Below, in pieces: positions 7,777 to 15,849 of a stretch of 38,855 bases of DNA. Under the pieces are notes generated by a model. It was not told where the DNA came from. It searched no databases and saw nothing but the letters and a program-made list of their open reading frames with translations. Source of the stretch: CAIZGX01 sp044239865 (GTDB taxonomy: Bacteria; Bacteroidota; Bacteroidia; Flavobacteriales_D; Sanyastnellaceae); NCBI GenBank assembly GCA_044239865.1, contig JBIIAO010000006.1, positions 1 to 38,855 on the forward strand, in the 5' to 3' direction. Position 1 is the stretch's first letter; each line of letters opens with the position of its first letter. Made by a program: the position numbers and the translations under genes.

Positions 7777-8646
7777 ATGAATGTAACTCCCTTTTTTGAA
7801 AACTTCATCGATGCATATATCGAGCAGTTCAGTTGGTATTCAGCATTTGCTTTTCCTTTCTTTATCATTTTTTGGATAGTAGGCAAAAAGTATTTTAAAA
7901 AAATAAGAATTCAGGAAAAGGAAAGAGCAAAGCTGCGACATTTCAAACACGACCTTGGATACTCAGTAATTACATTTTTTGTTTTTGCAATTGTGGATGT
8001 TTGCATTCTATACTTGGAAAGCAAAGGATATACAAAAGTGTATTTCAACATCAGCGAATATGGCTATTTGTGGTTAGGGCTTAGTTTTTTCATTGCACTC
8101 TTTCTAGATGATATGTTTTTCTATTGGAGTCACAGAGCGATGCACTTGCCAAGATTTTATAAAATTTTTCACAAGGTACATCATGAAAGTACCGACCCAT
8201 CACCACTAACTGCTTTTGCTTTTCATCCCACGGAAGCTGTAGTTGAATACTTTGTCGGCTTTGTTTTACCGTTTATACTTCCACTGAATTTTGGAGTATT
8301 AATTGCCTGGCAAATCTTCTCCATGTTAAACAATGTTTTAGGTCATTTAGGTTATGAAGTTTACCCGAAGGGTTGGGTCAAATTCCCACTATTGAAATTC
8401 AAAACTGCATCAACGCACCACAATATGCACCACCAATTGTTTAACGGCAATTATGCTTTGTACTTTACTTGGTGGGACAAATGGATGGGTACAGAATTTA
8501 AAGACTATGAAACTCGCCACGAACAAATCTTTGAAAGAAAAAATAGTAAAAAATCAACCGAAGACCAGTATTCACTTACCGTTTCTGAACGAGAGTTATC
8601 TGCAATCAAAAAGCAAACTAGCAAAAACGCTTCACAAAAAGCATAA
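7777..8646 (+). CDS. Sterol desaturase/fatty acid hydroxylase superfamily membrane enzyme
   Basis: Integral membrane di-iron oxygenase. Hydrophobic segments lie at about residues 20-36, 60-80, 96-116 and 155-185. The histidine boxes expected for the family are present: HRAMH (119-123), HKVHH (132-136), HP at 150, and HHNMHH (214-219). It would hydroxylate or desaturate a lipid-type substrate such as a fatty acid, sterol-like or carotenoid compound; the exact substrate cannot be told. The tail after about residue 245 is polar and lysine-rich. Its frame continues past the stop into a ferredoxin-like stretch (see the next entry). It lies downstream of the Crp/Fnr gene and its operator, and is probably controlled by it. 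Confidence 0.88.
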   Translation: MNVTPFFENFIDAYIEQFSWYSAFAFPFFIIFWIVGKKYFKKIRIQEKERAKLRHFKHDLGYSVITFFVFAIVDVCILYLESKGYTKVYFNISEYGYLWLGLSFFIALFLDDMFFYWSHRAMHLPRFYKIFHKVHHESTDPSPLTAFAFHPTEAVVEYFVGFVLPFILPLNFGVLIAWQIFSMLNNVLGHLGYEVYPKGWVKFPLLKFKTASTHHNMHHQLFNGNYALYFTWWDKWMGTEFKDYETRHEQIFERKNSKKSTEDQYSLTVSERELSAIKKQTSKNASQKA

Positions 8647-8739
8647 GTTTCCACAAATGTTTTTGGTCAATCCTATGAATTTGAGACAGAAGAAGGCAAA
8701 ACCATTTTGTTAATCAGAAAGAACACTCATTTTTTTCAA
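8647..8739 (+). pseudogene. In-frame continuation resembling the start of a 2Fe-2S ferredoxin domain
   Basis: After the hydroxylase TAA the same frame stays open for 31 codons and reads straight into the next gene. It includes FGQSYEFETEEGKTIL, which resembles the first beta-hairpin of plant-type 2Fe-2S domains (such as PaaE C-termini: GxxYxFxxEEGKTIL). The cysteine ligands are absent. It could be the scar of a deletion that removed a ferredoxin domain or electron-transfer partner. The match is short and judged by eye. Confidence 0.25.
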
Positions 8740-9351
8740 ATGAAAAAACCGATTTTAGTAGCCATATCACTATTAGTTACAATTCATATTTGTGCTCAAG
8801 GAGTTCTTGAAATATTGGGGGGAAATAAGCACGCACATTACATAAACTATTTCGATAAGGATTTGGATAGTTCTGCAAAATGGAACTTTTTTAATCTTAA
8901 TCGCTTTACAGTAAACTATGAAGACAAAGCACTAAACACGGTCTCTATTGAGGGACAACTTACTTATCAACTCAAACCTTGGCTGGGAATTTCAGCAGGA
9001 GGTGGTTTTTATGGTGAATTGTTTGTTCCTGCTATTGGATTAAGTCTTTCTTACATGAATAAAAAGGAAGACTTTTTTTTTCAATTGTATCCAACTGTAG
9101 TTTTTGTAGAAGGACAGGTAGCACCAAGTGTTTTAGGTCTCCTAATCTGCACTCCAAAATTCAGTAAAAACTGGGGGCTTTCTTCACAAATTTTATTTTC
9201 CGCTGATCCGTTTGAAGTAGCTCAGATTATAAGAATTGGTGCCGATTACCAAGAAAAAATTCAGTTTGGGATAGGTGTTGATATGACGCAAAACTTTGAA
9301 TCAAAGAATTTAAATTTTAACTTCGGACCGTTTGTTAGATTTACCTTCTGA
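8740..9351 (+). CDS. Hypothetical secreted barrel-like protein
   Basis: The ATG at 8740 gives a clean signal peptide (MKKPILVAISLLVTIHICAQ); a TTG start 33 bp upstream would precede it with an unlikely polar stretch. The mature part of about 183 residues shows alternating amphipathic strands (LTYQLKPWLGISAGGGFYGELF, FFFQLYPTVVFVEGQ, IQFGIGVDMTQNF) and ends in FVRFTF. A terminal aromatic after a strand is typical of outer-membrane barrels. No family recognised. It follows the hydroxylase by 93 bp in the same frame, so the two may be co-transcribed. Confidence 0.7.
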   Translation: MKKPILVAISLLVTIHICAQGVLEILGGNKHAHYINYFDKDLDSSAKWNFFNLNRFTVNYEDKALNTVSIEGQLTYQLKPWLGISAGGGFYGELFVPAIGLSLSYMNKKEDFFFQLYPTVVFVEGQVAPSVLGLLICTPKFSKNWGLSSQILFSADPFEVAQIIRIGADYQEKIQFGIGVDMTQNFESKNLNFNFGPFVRFTF

Positions 9352-9479
9352 TTCTGCAAGAGATGTAAAGTAGGAATAGCTTTATCTTGAGCTAATTATG
9401 GATTTAGAATTTATCTTTGGCATTAAAAGTAAATGAAATAGAATAAAATACGAAGAACAACCTGTTCCATTCTTGAAGA

Positions 9480-10337
9480 ATGAATCAAACCATTTACTCC
9501 GACGAAAACGACAATGAGATTCGATTCTCTGAAATAAAGAAAATCGAAAGTGACGTTGCGTTCAAGGGGTTGGGAATAAAATATGTGGCTTCGGGTGAAG
9601 AGACTTATTACGCCAACGGCAAAAAGTTCATGGTGCGTGAAGGAGAATACATCATCGGAAATGACTTTACCAAGTCCATCGTTCAAATAAATCAAGAAAA
9701 AGTAGTAGAGGGTATATGCATTGACATTTCCACTCAAATTGTTTCCGATGTTGCTGAGTATTACGATCTGCAGGCCTCTAACCTGAAAGAGTTCCTGCTC
9801 TCAGATCAATTCTTTGTAAACAGATACAACGTCAAAAACACTAGCATCGGATATTCACTTTCAGAGATCAACAAGAAAATTAAAAACGGAAGTTTCGCGA
9901 ATAGTCTTCAGGAGCAAGAACTCTTCTACAGCTTGGCGGAATCGATCATTACGGATCAACGCTTCATTTTCGATCATCTGAACAATCTCGACTTCAAAAA
10001 GAACATCACCAACGAAGAAGTATTCAGATCTATTCTTCAAGCGAAAAATTTCATTGACGAACACATTACTGAGAATCTATCTCTCGATGAGATTTCATTA
10101 AACATTGGAATTTCGAAATACCATTTCATTCGCGTATTCAAGCAAGCCTTCGGCGTCTCGCCTTACCAATACCAAAAAAGAATCCGACTCGATCGCGCCA
10201 AACTTGATATTACCCAAGGAATTAGCATCCTGGAAACAGCCATAAAATATGGCTTTTCAGATGCTCCCACTTTTTCGAAAGCGTTCAAGCAGCAATTCAA
10301 CCTAACCCCAGGCGCTATTCGAATTAGCAATTTTTGA
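9480..10337 (+). CDS. AraC-family transcriptional regulator
   Basis: The N-terminal part (about residues 1-150) is a cupin-like sensor (EETYYANGKKFMVREGEYIIGND). The C-terminal 100 residues form the AraC double helix-turn-helix: first unit LSLDEISLNIGISKYHFIRVFKQAFGVSP, second unit ILETAIKYGFSDAPTFSKAFKQQFNLTP. The protein has the usual family length. The effector is unknown. The PDZ/hydrolase fusion gene begins 46 bp downstream in the same direction, making it the nearest candidate target. Confidence 0.9.
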   Translation: MNQTIYSDENDNEIRFSEIKKIESDVAFKGLGIKYVASGEETYYANGKKFMVREGEYIIGNDFTKSIVQINQEKVVEGICIDISTQIVSDVAEYYDLQASNLKEFLLSDQFFVNRYNVKNTSIGYSLSEINKKIKNGSFANSLQEQELFYSLAESIITDQRFIFDHLNNLDFKKNITNEEVFRSILQAKNFIDEHITENLSLDEISLNIGISKYHFIRVFKQAFGVSPYQYQKRIRLDRAKLDITQGISILETAIKYGFSDAPTFSKAFKQQFNLTPGAIRISNF

Positions 10338-10383
10338 CAACTCCGTTTTTTAATTAAAACTTTTCTTTGTCGAAAATTAACTT

Positions 10384-12747
10384 ATGCCTCGTTTCATTCT
10401 GTTTTTGCTTTTTGGAATTTCATTGTTCCAAACTTCAGCGCAGCTCACTCGCAAACCATTGTTTGGCGCTCGTATTGAATACGTCAATGAGAACGCAACC
10501 TCCGGTTGTAAAGTGGTGCAGGTCGTTAGAGGCACCAGCGTTGAATTGAAGCTTCAAGAAAACGACATCATACTTAAAATCGGAGACAAAGATTTCAAGT
10601 CTTCGGAAGAATTCACGAAGCTGTTTCTCAACTGCACACCCGGACAAGAAGTTCAACTTTCTGTTCTGCGCGGAAAAAAGAAAATCACGCTAAAAGCCAA
10701 AGTCGTTGCTCGTCCATTCGAGACCGACGACAATGCGGAAGTGATTTACGACGAAGCCAATTTCAGAGGTGGACAGTTGCGTGTGATCATTAACAAGCCA
10801 TTCAAAGAAAACAAAATGCCCGCCATGCTTTTCGTTCCGGGATACACGTGCAGCAGTATTGACGAGCTCACGAATGACCATCCGTATAAACGAATTATTG
10901 ATGCTTACGTTGATGCTGGTTACACGACCATGCGTATTGAAAAAAGCGGGTTGGGCGACAGTAAAAACACGCCGCCTTGCGAGTCTTGTGATTTGTTGGA
11001 TGAAATTGAAAACTTCGAAGTCGGATTGAAAAAATTGAAAACTCTTCCTTATGTAGACACCAATCAAATCATTATTGTTGGTCATTCCATGGGAGGAATA
11101 ATTGTTCCTGCTATTAGCGCAAAAAACAATGTTGCTGGAGTTGTCGTTTATGGCACCACCGCCAAGTCTTGGTTTGAATATCAATTGGAAATGTATCGCG
11201 TTCAAAACGCATTGGCCGGAATGAATCCAATTGAAGTGGAGCAATCTGTGGTTGAGCAGTACGATTTGAATTACAGGTATTTCGTTCAGAAGGAAAGTCT
11301 TGAAGAATTGGCCAAAGATGCAAAAGCAGACTCTGTATTAAGAAGCGTTTGGGGGTATGATGGAAAAGGAAAAATCTACGATCGCAACGCTGAATACTGG
11401 AGACAGATACAAGACTATCCGCATTTGGAAAATTGGAAGAACACAAAAGCGAAAGTTTTGGTTCAATTCGGAGAGTCGGATTTCCAAGCCTTTTCGAAAG
11501 CCGATCACCAGCAAATCGTGAACACTGTAAACTATTTCCACCCCGGAAATGCAACGCTCATCTCCTACCCTTCTACAGACCACTACTTCGCGAAATCGGG
11601 CACTATGCAAGAAGCGTATGACAAATTTGTGAATGGACAGATTCAGCAATTGTTCGATGAATACAATCAAGAAGTTGGACTATCAGCTGTGAAATGGAGC
11701 AATGAAATACTCTCGAAGAAAGATGAAGTCATAGTAACTGAAAAAGGATGGAAAAAAATAAATACTGAACGTTACCCGGGCAAGCAAGATGACATAACAT
11801 TTATCAATGAAAAAGAAGGTTGGTATGTAAACGGATACGGAAGTATTTATCATACGCAAAATGGTGGCGAAACTTGGGAAAAGCAATTGGAAAAGAAAGG
11901 GACTTTTTTCCGCTGCATTGCCTTTGTGGATAGTTTACGCGGATTTGCGGGAACGGTTGGTACAGATTATTTCCCGAATGTAACAGACACCATTCCTCTT
12001 TACGGAACAAGCGATGGTGGCAAAACCTGGAATCCAGTTTCGTATGCCGGTCCTTATGTTAAAGGTCTTTGTGCTATGGACATCGTAAAAGAACAATTCA
12101 TCAATCATGGAAAAACCGATTATAAAGTTCACATCTATGCGGTTGGCCGTGTGGGCTCTCCAGCAAATCTGATGGTGTCGCACGATGGAGGGTTAACCTG
12201 GACATCTAATAGCATGAACAAAGACTGCAAAATGCTCTTCGACATTAAAATGTTTGATAAGAACAATGGATTTGCTTGTGCAGCGTCTGATGAGGATTTA
12301 GAAAAATCAAATGCTGTTATCCTAAAGACCAGTGACGGAGGAAAATCATGGAAAAAGGTTTATCAATCTGAGCGTCCATTTGAATGCACTTGGAAGGCCT
12401 CTTTCCCAACAAAGGACGTTGGCTATGTAACCATACAATCTTATAATCCCGACTCCAATGTAAAACAACAACGTATTGCGAAAACTACTGACGGGGGAAA
12501 TACATGGAATGAAATCAATTTGATTGAAGATGCTGGAGCAAGGGAATTTGGTATTGGTTTTATTGACGAAAACCACGGTTTTGTAGGAACGATGAACAGT
12601 GGGTATGAAACCAAAGATGGTGGCCTTACGTGGGCTCCAGTGAACCTTGGAAAAGCTTGCAACAAGATCAGAATTTACAAAGATGCCAGTGGGAAAGTGT
12701 ATGGTTATTCTATTGGTGTGGATGTAATGAAAGGAGTGTTTGAGTAA
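10384..12747 (+). CDS. PDZ - alpha/beta hydrolase - Ycf48/BNR propeller fusion protein, secreted
   Basis: Signal peptide about 1-19 (ending TSAQ). A PDZ-like domain spans about 24-100 (TSGCKVVQVVRGTSVELKLQENDIILKIGD). An alpha/beta hydrolase of the serine-aminopeptidase/dienelactone-hydrolase-like type spans about 115-445, with nucleophile elbow GHSMGG (Ser235), probable acid Asp366 (GESDF) and His400 (STDHYF). A C-terminal propeller from about 470 to 787 carries six Asp-box motifs of the [ST]xDGGxTW type (the first at 493-498, TQNGGETW; later ones include TSDGGKTW, SHDGGLTW, TTDGGNTW), as in Ycf48-like/sialidase-fold proteins. No T9SS domain. It probably acts in the periplasm or outside the cell as an esterase or peptidase with added protein- or polymer-binding modules. 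The three-part architecture is unusual. Confidence 0.82.
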   Translation: MPRFILFLLFGISLFQTSAQLTRKPLFGARIEYVNENATSGCKVVQVVRGTSVELKLQENDIILKIGDKDFKSSEEFTKLFLNCTPGQEVQLSVLRGKKKITLKAKVVARPFETDDNAEVIYDEANFRGGQLRVIINKPFKENKMPAMLFVPGYTCSSIDELTNDHPYKRIIDAYVDAGYTTMRIEKSGLGDSKNTPPCESCDLLDEIENFEVGLKKLKTLPYVDTNQIIIVGHSMGGIIVPAISAKNNVAGVVVYGTTAKSWFEYQLEMYRVQNALAGMNPIEVEQSVVEQYDLNYRYFVQKESLEELAKDAKADSVLRSVWGYDGKGKIYDRNAEYWRQIQDYPHLENWKNTKAKVLVQFGESDFQAFSKADHQQIVNTVNYFHPGNATLISYPSTDHYFAKSGTMQEAYDKFVNGQIQQLFDEYNQEVGLSAVKWSNEILSKKDEVIVTEKGWKKINTERYPGKQDDITFINEKEGWYVNGYGSIYHTQNGGETWEKQLEKKGTFFRCIAFVDSLRGFAGTVGTDYFPNVTDTIPLYGTSDGGKTWNPVSYAGPYVKGLCAMDIVKEQFINHGKTDYKVHIYAVGRVGSPANLMVSHDGGLTWTSNSMNKDCKMLFDIKMFDKNNGFACAASDEDLEKSNAVILKTSDGGKSWKKVYQSERPFECTWKASFPTKDVGYVTIQSYNPDSNVKQQRIAKTTDGGNTWNEINLIEDAGAREFGIGFIDENHGFVGTMNSGYETKDGGLTWAPVNLGKACNKIRIYKDASGKVYGYSIGVDVMKGVFE

Positions 12748-12798
12748 CAAATTGAGAAGTTAATCGTCACTATCAAAAGAACTATTAATTTAAAGAAT

Positions 12799-14040
12799 AT
12801 GAAAAGTCGATTTCTCCTCGTGCTTACGTTGCTATTAAGCATGCACCAACTCATCGCTCAAACTACAGCGTCTCAAAAAATGGATGAGTTCATAGAAAAA
12901 AAAGCAGATGGCTTCAACACATCATATGAAAACAGGGATGTAAAGACATACAACGCATTGCTTTCCGAATATCTGTCGATATATGAAAAATTATCTACTG
13001 ATGAGAAAAAGAAAAACTCCTACATACTCAACAATATCTACTACACACTTTCTTGCACTTATTCCCTCTTAAACGATAAGGCATCAGCAGTTACGTATTT
13101 AAAAAAAGCAATTGAAGCTGGTTATAACGATTACGCCCATGTGCAACTTGATACAGACTTCGACAATATCCGAAACGAGAAAGAATTTCTGGAACTCAAT
13201 AAAAAACTGAAGTCTACCGGCGACTATCTTTCTATTCTAAAAAGAGCCGGTAAATACAACTTGTCAGACAATAGACCAGTCCCTGCATTCAGCTATCAAG
13301 CAAGCGACAATGCAAACCTTGTGGCATTGCGAAAAGGATTCAATCTCGATAGCATAGCCGGACAAGGTTCAGACGTGTTGCAAATTTTAAATCTCATGCA
13401 TTGGATTCACGATTTAGTTCCTCATGATGGAATGAATGGAAATCCGGAAGTAAAAAATGCAATGAGCATGTTGGAGGTCTGCAAAAAGGAAAGTAGAGGA
13501 TTAAATTGCAGAGGACTTGCATTGGTCTTGAATGAATGCTATTTGTCTTTGGGTATTAAATCGAGAGTTGTTACGTGTTTACCAAAAGACAGTCTGAAGA
13601 TTGACCAGGATTGCCATGTCATTAATTCCGTTTACTCCGAATCGCTTAAAAAGTGGATTTGGATAGACCCCACATTCGATGCTTATGTAATGAATGAAAA
13701 AGGAGCACTGTTAAGTATTGAAGAGGTTCGAGAGCGTTTGATCAGTGACAAAACCCTCATTCTAAACCCGGATGCCAACTGGAACAATCAGAGCACACAA
13801 ACCAAAGAAGACTATCTTGAAAATTACATGGCGAAAAATCTATACATACTCGAATGTCTATCATCTAGCGAATACAATATGGAAACAAGTGAAGAGGGAA
13901 AAACCTTCAAATATATTAAGCTTCTTCCATTGGATTATTTTGAACAAACCCCTGATAAAACAGAAGAAAAAGGAGAAAAAAGCAATTCGCTTTGGATTAC
14001 CTATAAGACCAATAACCCGAATGTGTTTTGGGAGCATTAA
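12799..14040 (+). CDS. Secreted transglutaminase-like-fold protein with N-terminal TPR region
   Basis: Signal peptide MKSRFLLVLTLLLSMHQLIAQ. A helical region at about 25-145 includes a TPR-like unit (ASAVTYLKKAIEAGYNDYAHVQLDTDFDNIR). The papain-like transglutaminase core is at about 180-300, with Cys237 (GLNCRGLALVLNECYLSLGIKSRVV), His273 (DCHVIN) and Asp290 (WIWIDPTFDAY) as the expected triad. Members of this superfamily act as cysteine peptidases or amidases, and a few cross-link proteins. The target here is unknown. It lies 51 bp after the PDZ/hydrolase gene in the same direction. Its stop overlaps the start of a 48-codon frame (TAATG). Confidence 0.8.
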   Translation: MKSRFLLVLTLLLSMHQLIAQTTASQKMDEFIEKKADGFNTSYENRDVKTYNALLSEYLSIYEKLSTDEKKKNSYILNNIYYTLSCTYSLLNDKASAVTYLKKAIEAGYNDYAHVQLDTDFDNIRNEKEFLELNKKLKSTGDYLSILKRAGKYNLSDNRPVPAFSYQASDNANLVALRKGFNLDSIAGQGSDVLQILNLMHWIHDLVPHDGMNGNPEVKNAMSMLEVCKKESRGLNCRGLALVLNECYLSLGIKSRVVTCLPKDSLKIDQDCHVINSVYSESLKKWIWIDPTFDAYVMNEKGALLSIEEVRERLISDKTLILNPDANWNNQSTQTKEDYLENYMAKNLYILECLSSSEYNMETSEEGKTFKYIKLLPLDYFEQTPDKTEEKGEKSNSLWITYKTNNPNVFWEH

Positions 14041-14186
14041 TGCTTCTCAATCTAGCCTTCGACCCTTTCAACCCAAATCAAACATGGAAAGAACGTCCAC
14101 TCTGGCAAAAGGCAGCACTGATAATTCACCTCGGGTTATGCGCAGCATTCTTCGGATATGAAATCGGATTCGCTGATCGCGGGTAA
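14040..14186 (+). CDS. Small 48-residue protein or truncated remnant
   Basis: The start overlaps the transglutaminase-like gene's stop (TAATG). The reading, with NPNQTWKERPLWQK followed by hydrophobic AALIIHLGLCAAFFGYEIGF, looks like a short amphipathic stretch plus one membrane helix. The last codons lie inside the 43-bp direct repeat that flanks the erythromycin-esterase unit, so the true end may have been changed by that insertion. No family recognised. Confidence 0.4.
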   Translation: MLLNLAFDPFNPNQTWKERPLWQKAALIIHLGLCAAFFGYEIGFADRG

Positions 14187-14209
14187 TAACAAGACACTTT
14201 AACATCACG
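14165..14209 (+). repeat. Left copy of 43-bp direct repeat flanking the erythromycin-esterase-like gene
   Basis: Begins CGGATTCGCTGATCGCG and continues through TAATAACAAGAC to AACATCAC. It matches the copy at 15794-15838 at about 38 of 43 positions by eye. The unit between the copies starts immediately after with GTTAGTGAC (14209-14217). Confidence 0.8.
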
Positions 14210-14302
14210 TTAGTGACAATTTTTGCACCGTCATAAATCAGAATATATTTCTTGTAACAATTTAAATATAAATTCGTCTTACGTTTTTTACAACACATAA
14301 AT

Positions 14303-15775
14303 ATGACGCCCAAATTCAAAAGAAGATTAAAACGCACCTCGATAGTCCTAGTAGTATTATTTGTATTAATTACCAGGTTTTTTGCGTCTTCAGTTTTAGG
14401 AGAGCCATTCTTTGGTGAAACAATAACAAATCTGTTCAGTGCAAAAGAGAAACCAATTCTTTTATCACCAGAGGATTTAGGAATGTTAAAAAGCGCTATT
14501 CATCCTATTACGATTGAAAACACTAAAAATGACAGTTTACAATTTGATTTTTTAAATGAGAAACTAAAGGACGTTGACGTTATAGGACTTGGAGAAGCAA
14601 CTCACGGAACAAAAGAGTTTTTTGAACTCAAAAACAAGATTTTTAAATATTTAGTTGAAAAACAAGAAGTAAGACTATTTGGAATTGAAGCAAATTTCGC
14701 CGCCTGTTATGACATCAATAAATATGTTCTAACTGGAGAAGGAAATGCAAGAGAAGCATTATCAAGAAATGGCTATTGGGTCTGGCAATCACAAGAGGTT
14801 TTAGATTTAATTGAGTGGATGAAAGATTACAATAAAGACAAAACATCAAATCAAAAAATTCAATTTTATGGTTACGACATGCAAGATGCTACATCTTGCA
14901 TTGTCTGGCTTGAGAATTATCTAAGTAAAAATAGTCCTAGCTTTAATAAGAATCTGCTACCTGAAAAATTTGATGAAAACAAAGCTGCATTAGGAGAGTT
15001 AGACGATGAAGCATTAGACGAAATGCAAAAAACAAATTTGAATAAGTTAGAGAATCTTGAAGAATTTGTTTTGAGCCAAGAAATAGAATTGTTTAAACAG
15101 GATTCTGCAGACTATAATTTCGCTAAGCAAACCATTGCTGTACTTAGACAAAAATTAAATTATTTCAGAGAGCAAGATTTCAATACTGCATTTTCGTTTA
15201 GAGATAGCTCGATGACACAAAATATAAAATGGATTAGAGAAAGCAATAACAATGGAAAAATAATGCTTTGGGCTCATAACGGACATATTGGAAGAGGCTC
15301 GTTTTCTGAGGACTTTAAATCAGGTAATTGGATGGGAACGTATTTGAATAACTTATATGGGGAAAAATATTACAACATTGGTTTCAGCTTTAGTGAAGGT
15401 GGCTTTGTTGCACAGAAGCCTTCATCAACAAATATTTTTTACTTAATGTACAGTTTTACAAAAAGCATCTTCCATGATGAACCTTGGCCTGTATCGAATA
15501 ACTACGTTAAGCCACATTCGAAAAGTTATTTAACAAATGCTTTTTCACAACTGGAAACACCAGTATTCTATATCGACTTAGACGACATTTCAAATAATAA
15601 CAACCTAATTGATTTTGTAAATAAAGATTATGAGCATTACGAAGCTGGAGCAGTCTATATCAATGAAAAATCTGCACTTTGGTCAACCAATCTTTATGAA
15701 TATTTTGACGCCATAATATACGTGGATAAAACAAAGCCCGCAGAAAATTTTAACTTGGGAAAAATTGCTAAATAG
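14303..15775 (+). CDS. Erythromycin esterase-family protein
   Basis: An N-terminal signal or membrane helix (about residues 12-30) precedes an erythromycin-esterase (EreA/EreB/succinoglycan-type) domain from about 70 to 480. Family motifs are seen in order: GLGEATHGTKEF (E98, H101), FGIEANF, YWVWQSQEVLDLIEWM, FYGYDMQ, WAHNGHIGR (H325, H328) and NIGFSFSEGGF. Ere enzymes hydrolyse the macrolide lactone, but most environmental homologues have other or unknown substrates. Export by the N-terminal helix is also not typical of EreA/B, so macrolide resistance is not claimed. AT-rich composition and flanking repeats point to recent arrival. Confidence 0.87.
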   Translation: MTPKFKRRLKRTSIVLVVLFVLITRFFASSVLGEPFFGETITNLFSAKEKPILLSPEDLGMLKSAIHPITIENTKNDSLQFDFLNEKLKDVDVIGLGEATHGTKEFFELKNKIFKYLVEKQEVRLFGIEANFAACYDINKYVLTGEGNAREALSRNGYWVWQSQEVLDLIEWMKDYNKDKTSNQKIQFYGYDMQDATSCIVWLENYLSKNSPSFNKNLLPEKFDENKAALGELDDEALDEMQKTNLNKLENLEEFVLSQEIELFKQDSADYNFAKQTIAVLRQKLNYFREQDFNTAFSFRDSSMTQNIKWIRESNNNGKIMLWAHNGHIGRGSFSEDFKSGNWMGTYLNNLYGEKYYNIGFSFSEGGFVAQKPSSTNIFYLMYSFTKSIFHDEPWPVSNNYVKPHSKSYLTNAFSQLETPVFYIDLDDISNNNNLIDFVNKDYEHYEAGAVYINEKSALWSTNLYEYFDAIIYVDKTKPAENFNLGKIAK

Positions 15776-15793
15776 AAAACCAGTCACTAACAG

Positions 15794-15838
15794 CGGATTC
15801 GCTGATCGCGTTTAATAACAAGACTCATCAACATCATT
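15794..15838 (+). repeat. Right copy of 43-bp direct repeat
   Basis: Starts CGGATTCGCTGATCGCG and continues through TAATAACAAGAC to AACATCATT. It lies 18 bp after the erythromycin-esterase stop. The following TraB/GumN gene starts 11 bp downstream, so this copy also provides that gene's 5' leader. GCGGATTCGCTGATCGCG has some self-complementarity. Confidence 0.8.
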
Positions 15839-15849
15839 AAAATTCAATA

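Larger units (their letters stand above)
14210..15838 (+). mobile_element. Cassette-like insertion carrying an erythromycin-esterase-family gene
   Basis: A single AT-rich gene lies between two copies of a 43-bp repeat. The unit starts with GTTAGTGAC (14209-14217) and, after the gene, shows the exact reverse complement GTCACTAAC (15783-15791) followed by AGCG, as at attC-like site 1. The right border would be about 58 bp long, near the minimum attC size, with CATTAAA in the place of the right core. It does not fold into the usual two paired arms, so the recombination mechanism is uncertain. Confidence 0.45.

Noticed and set aside
14303..15775. Macrolide resistance gene
   Set aside because: The Ere-family motifs are present, but the N-terminal export helix and the broad, mostly uncharacterised family do not support claiming resistance.
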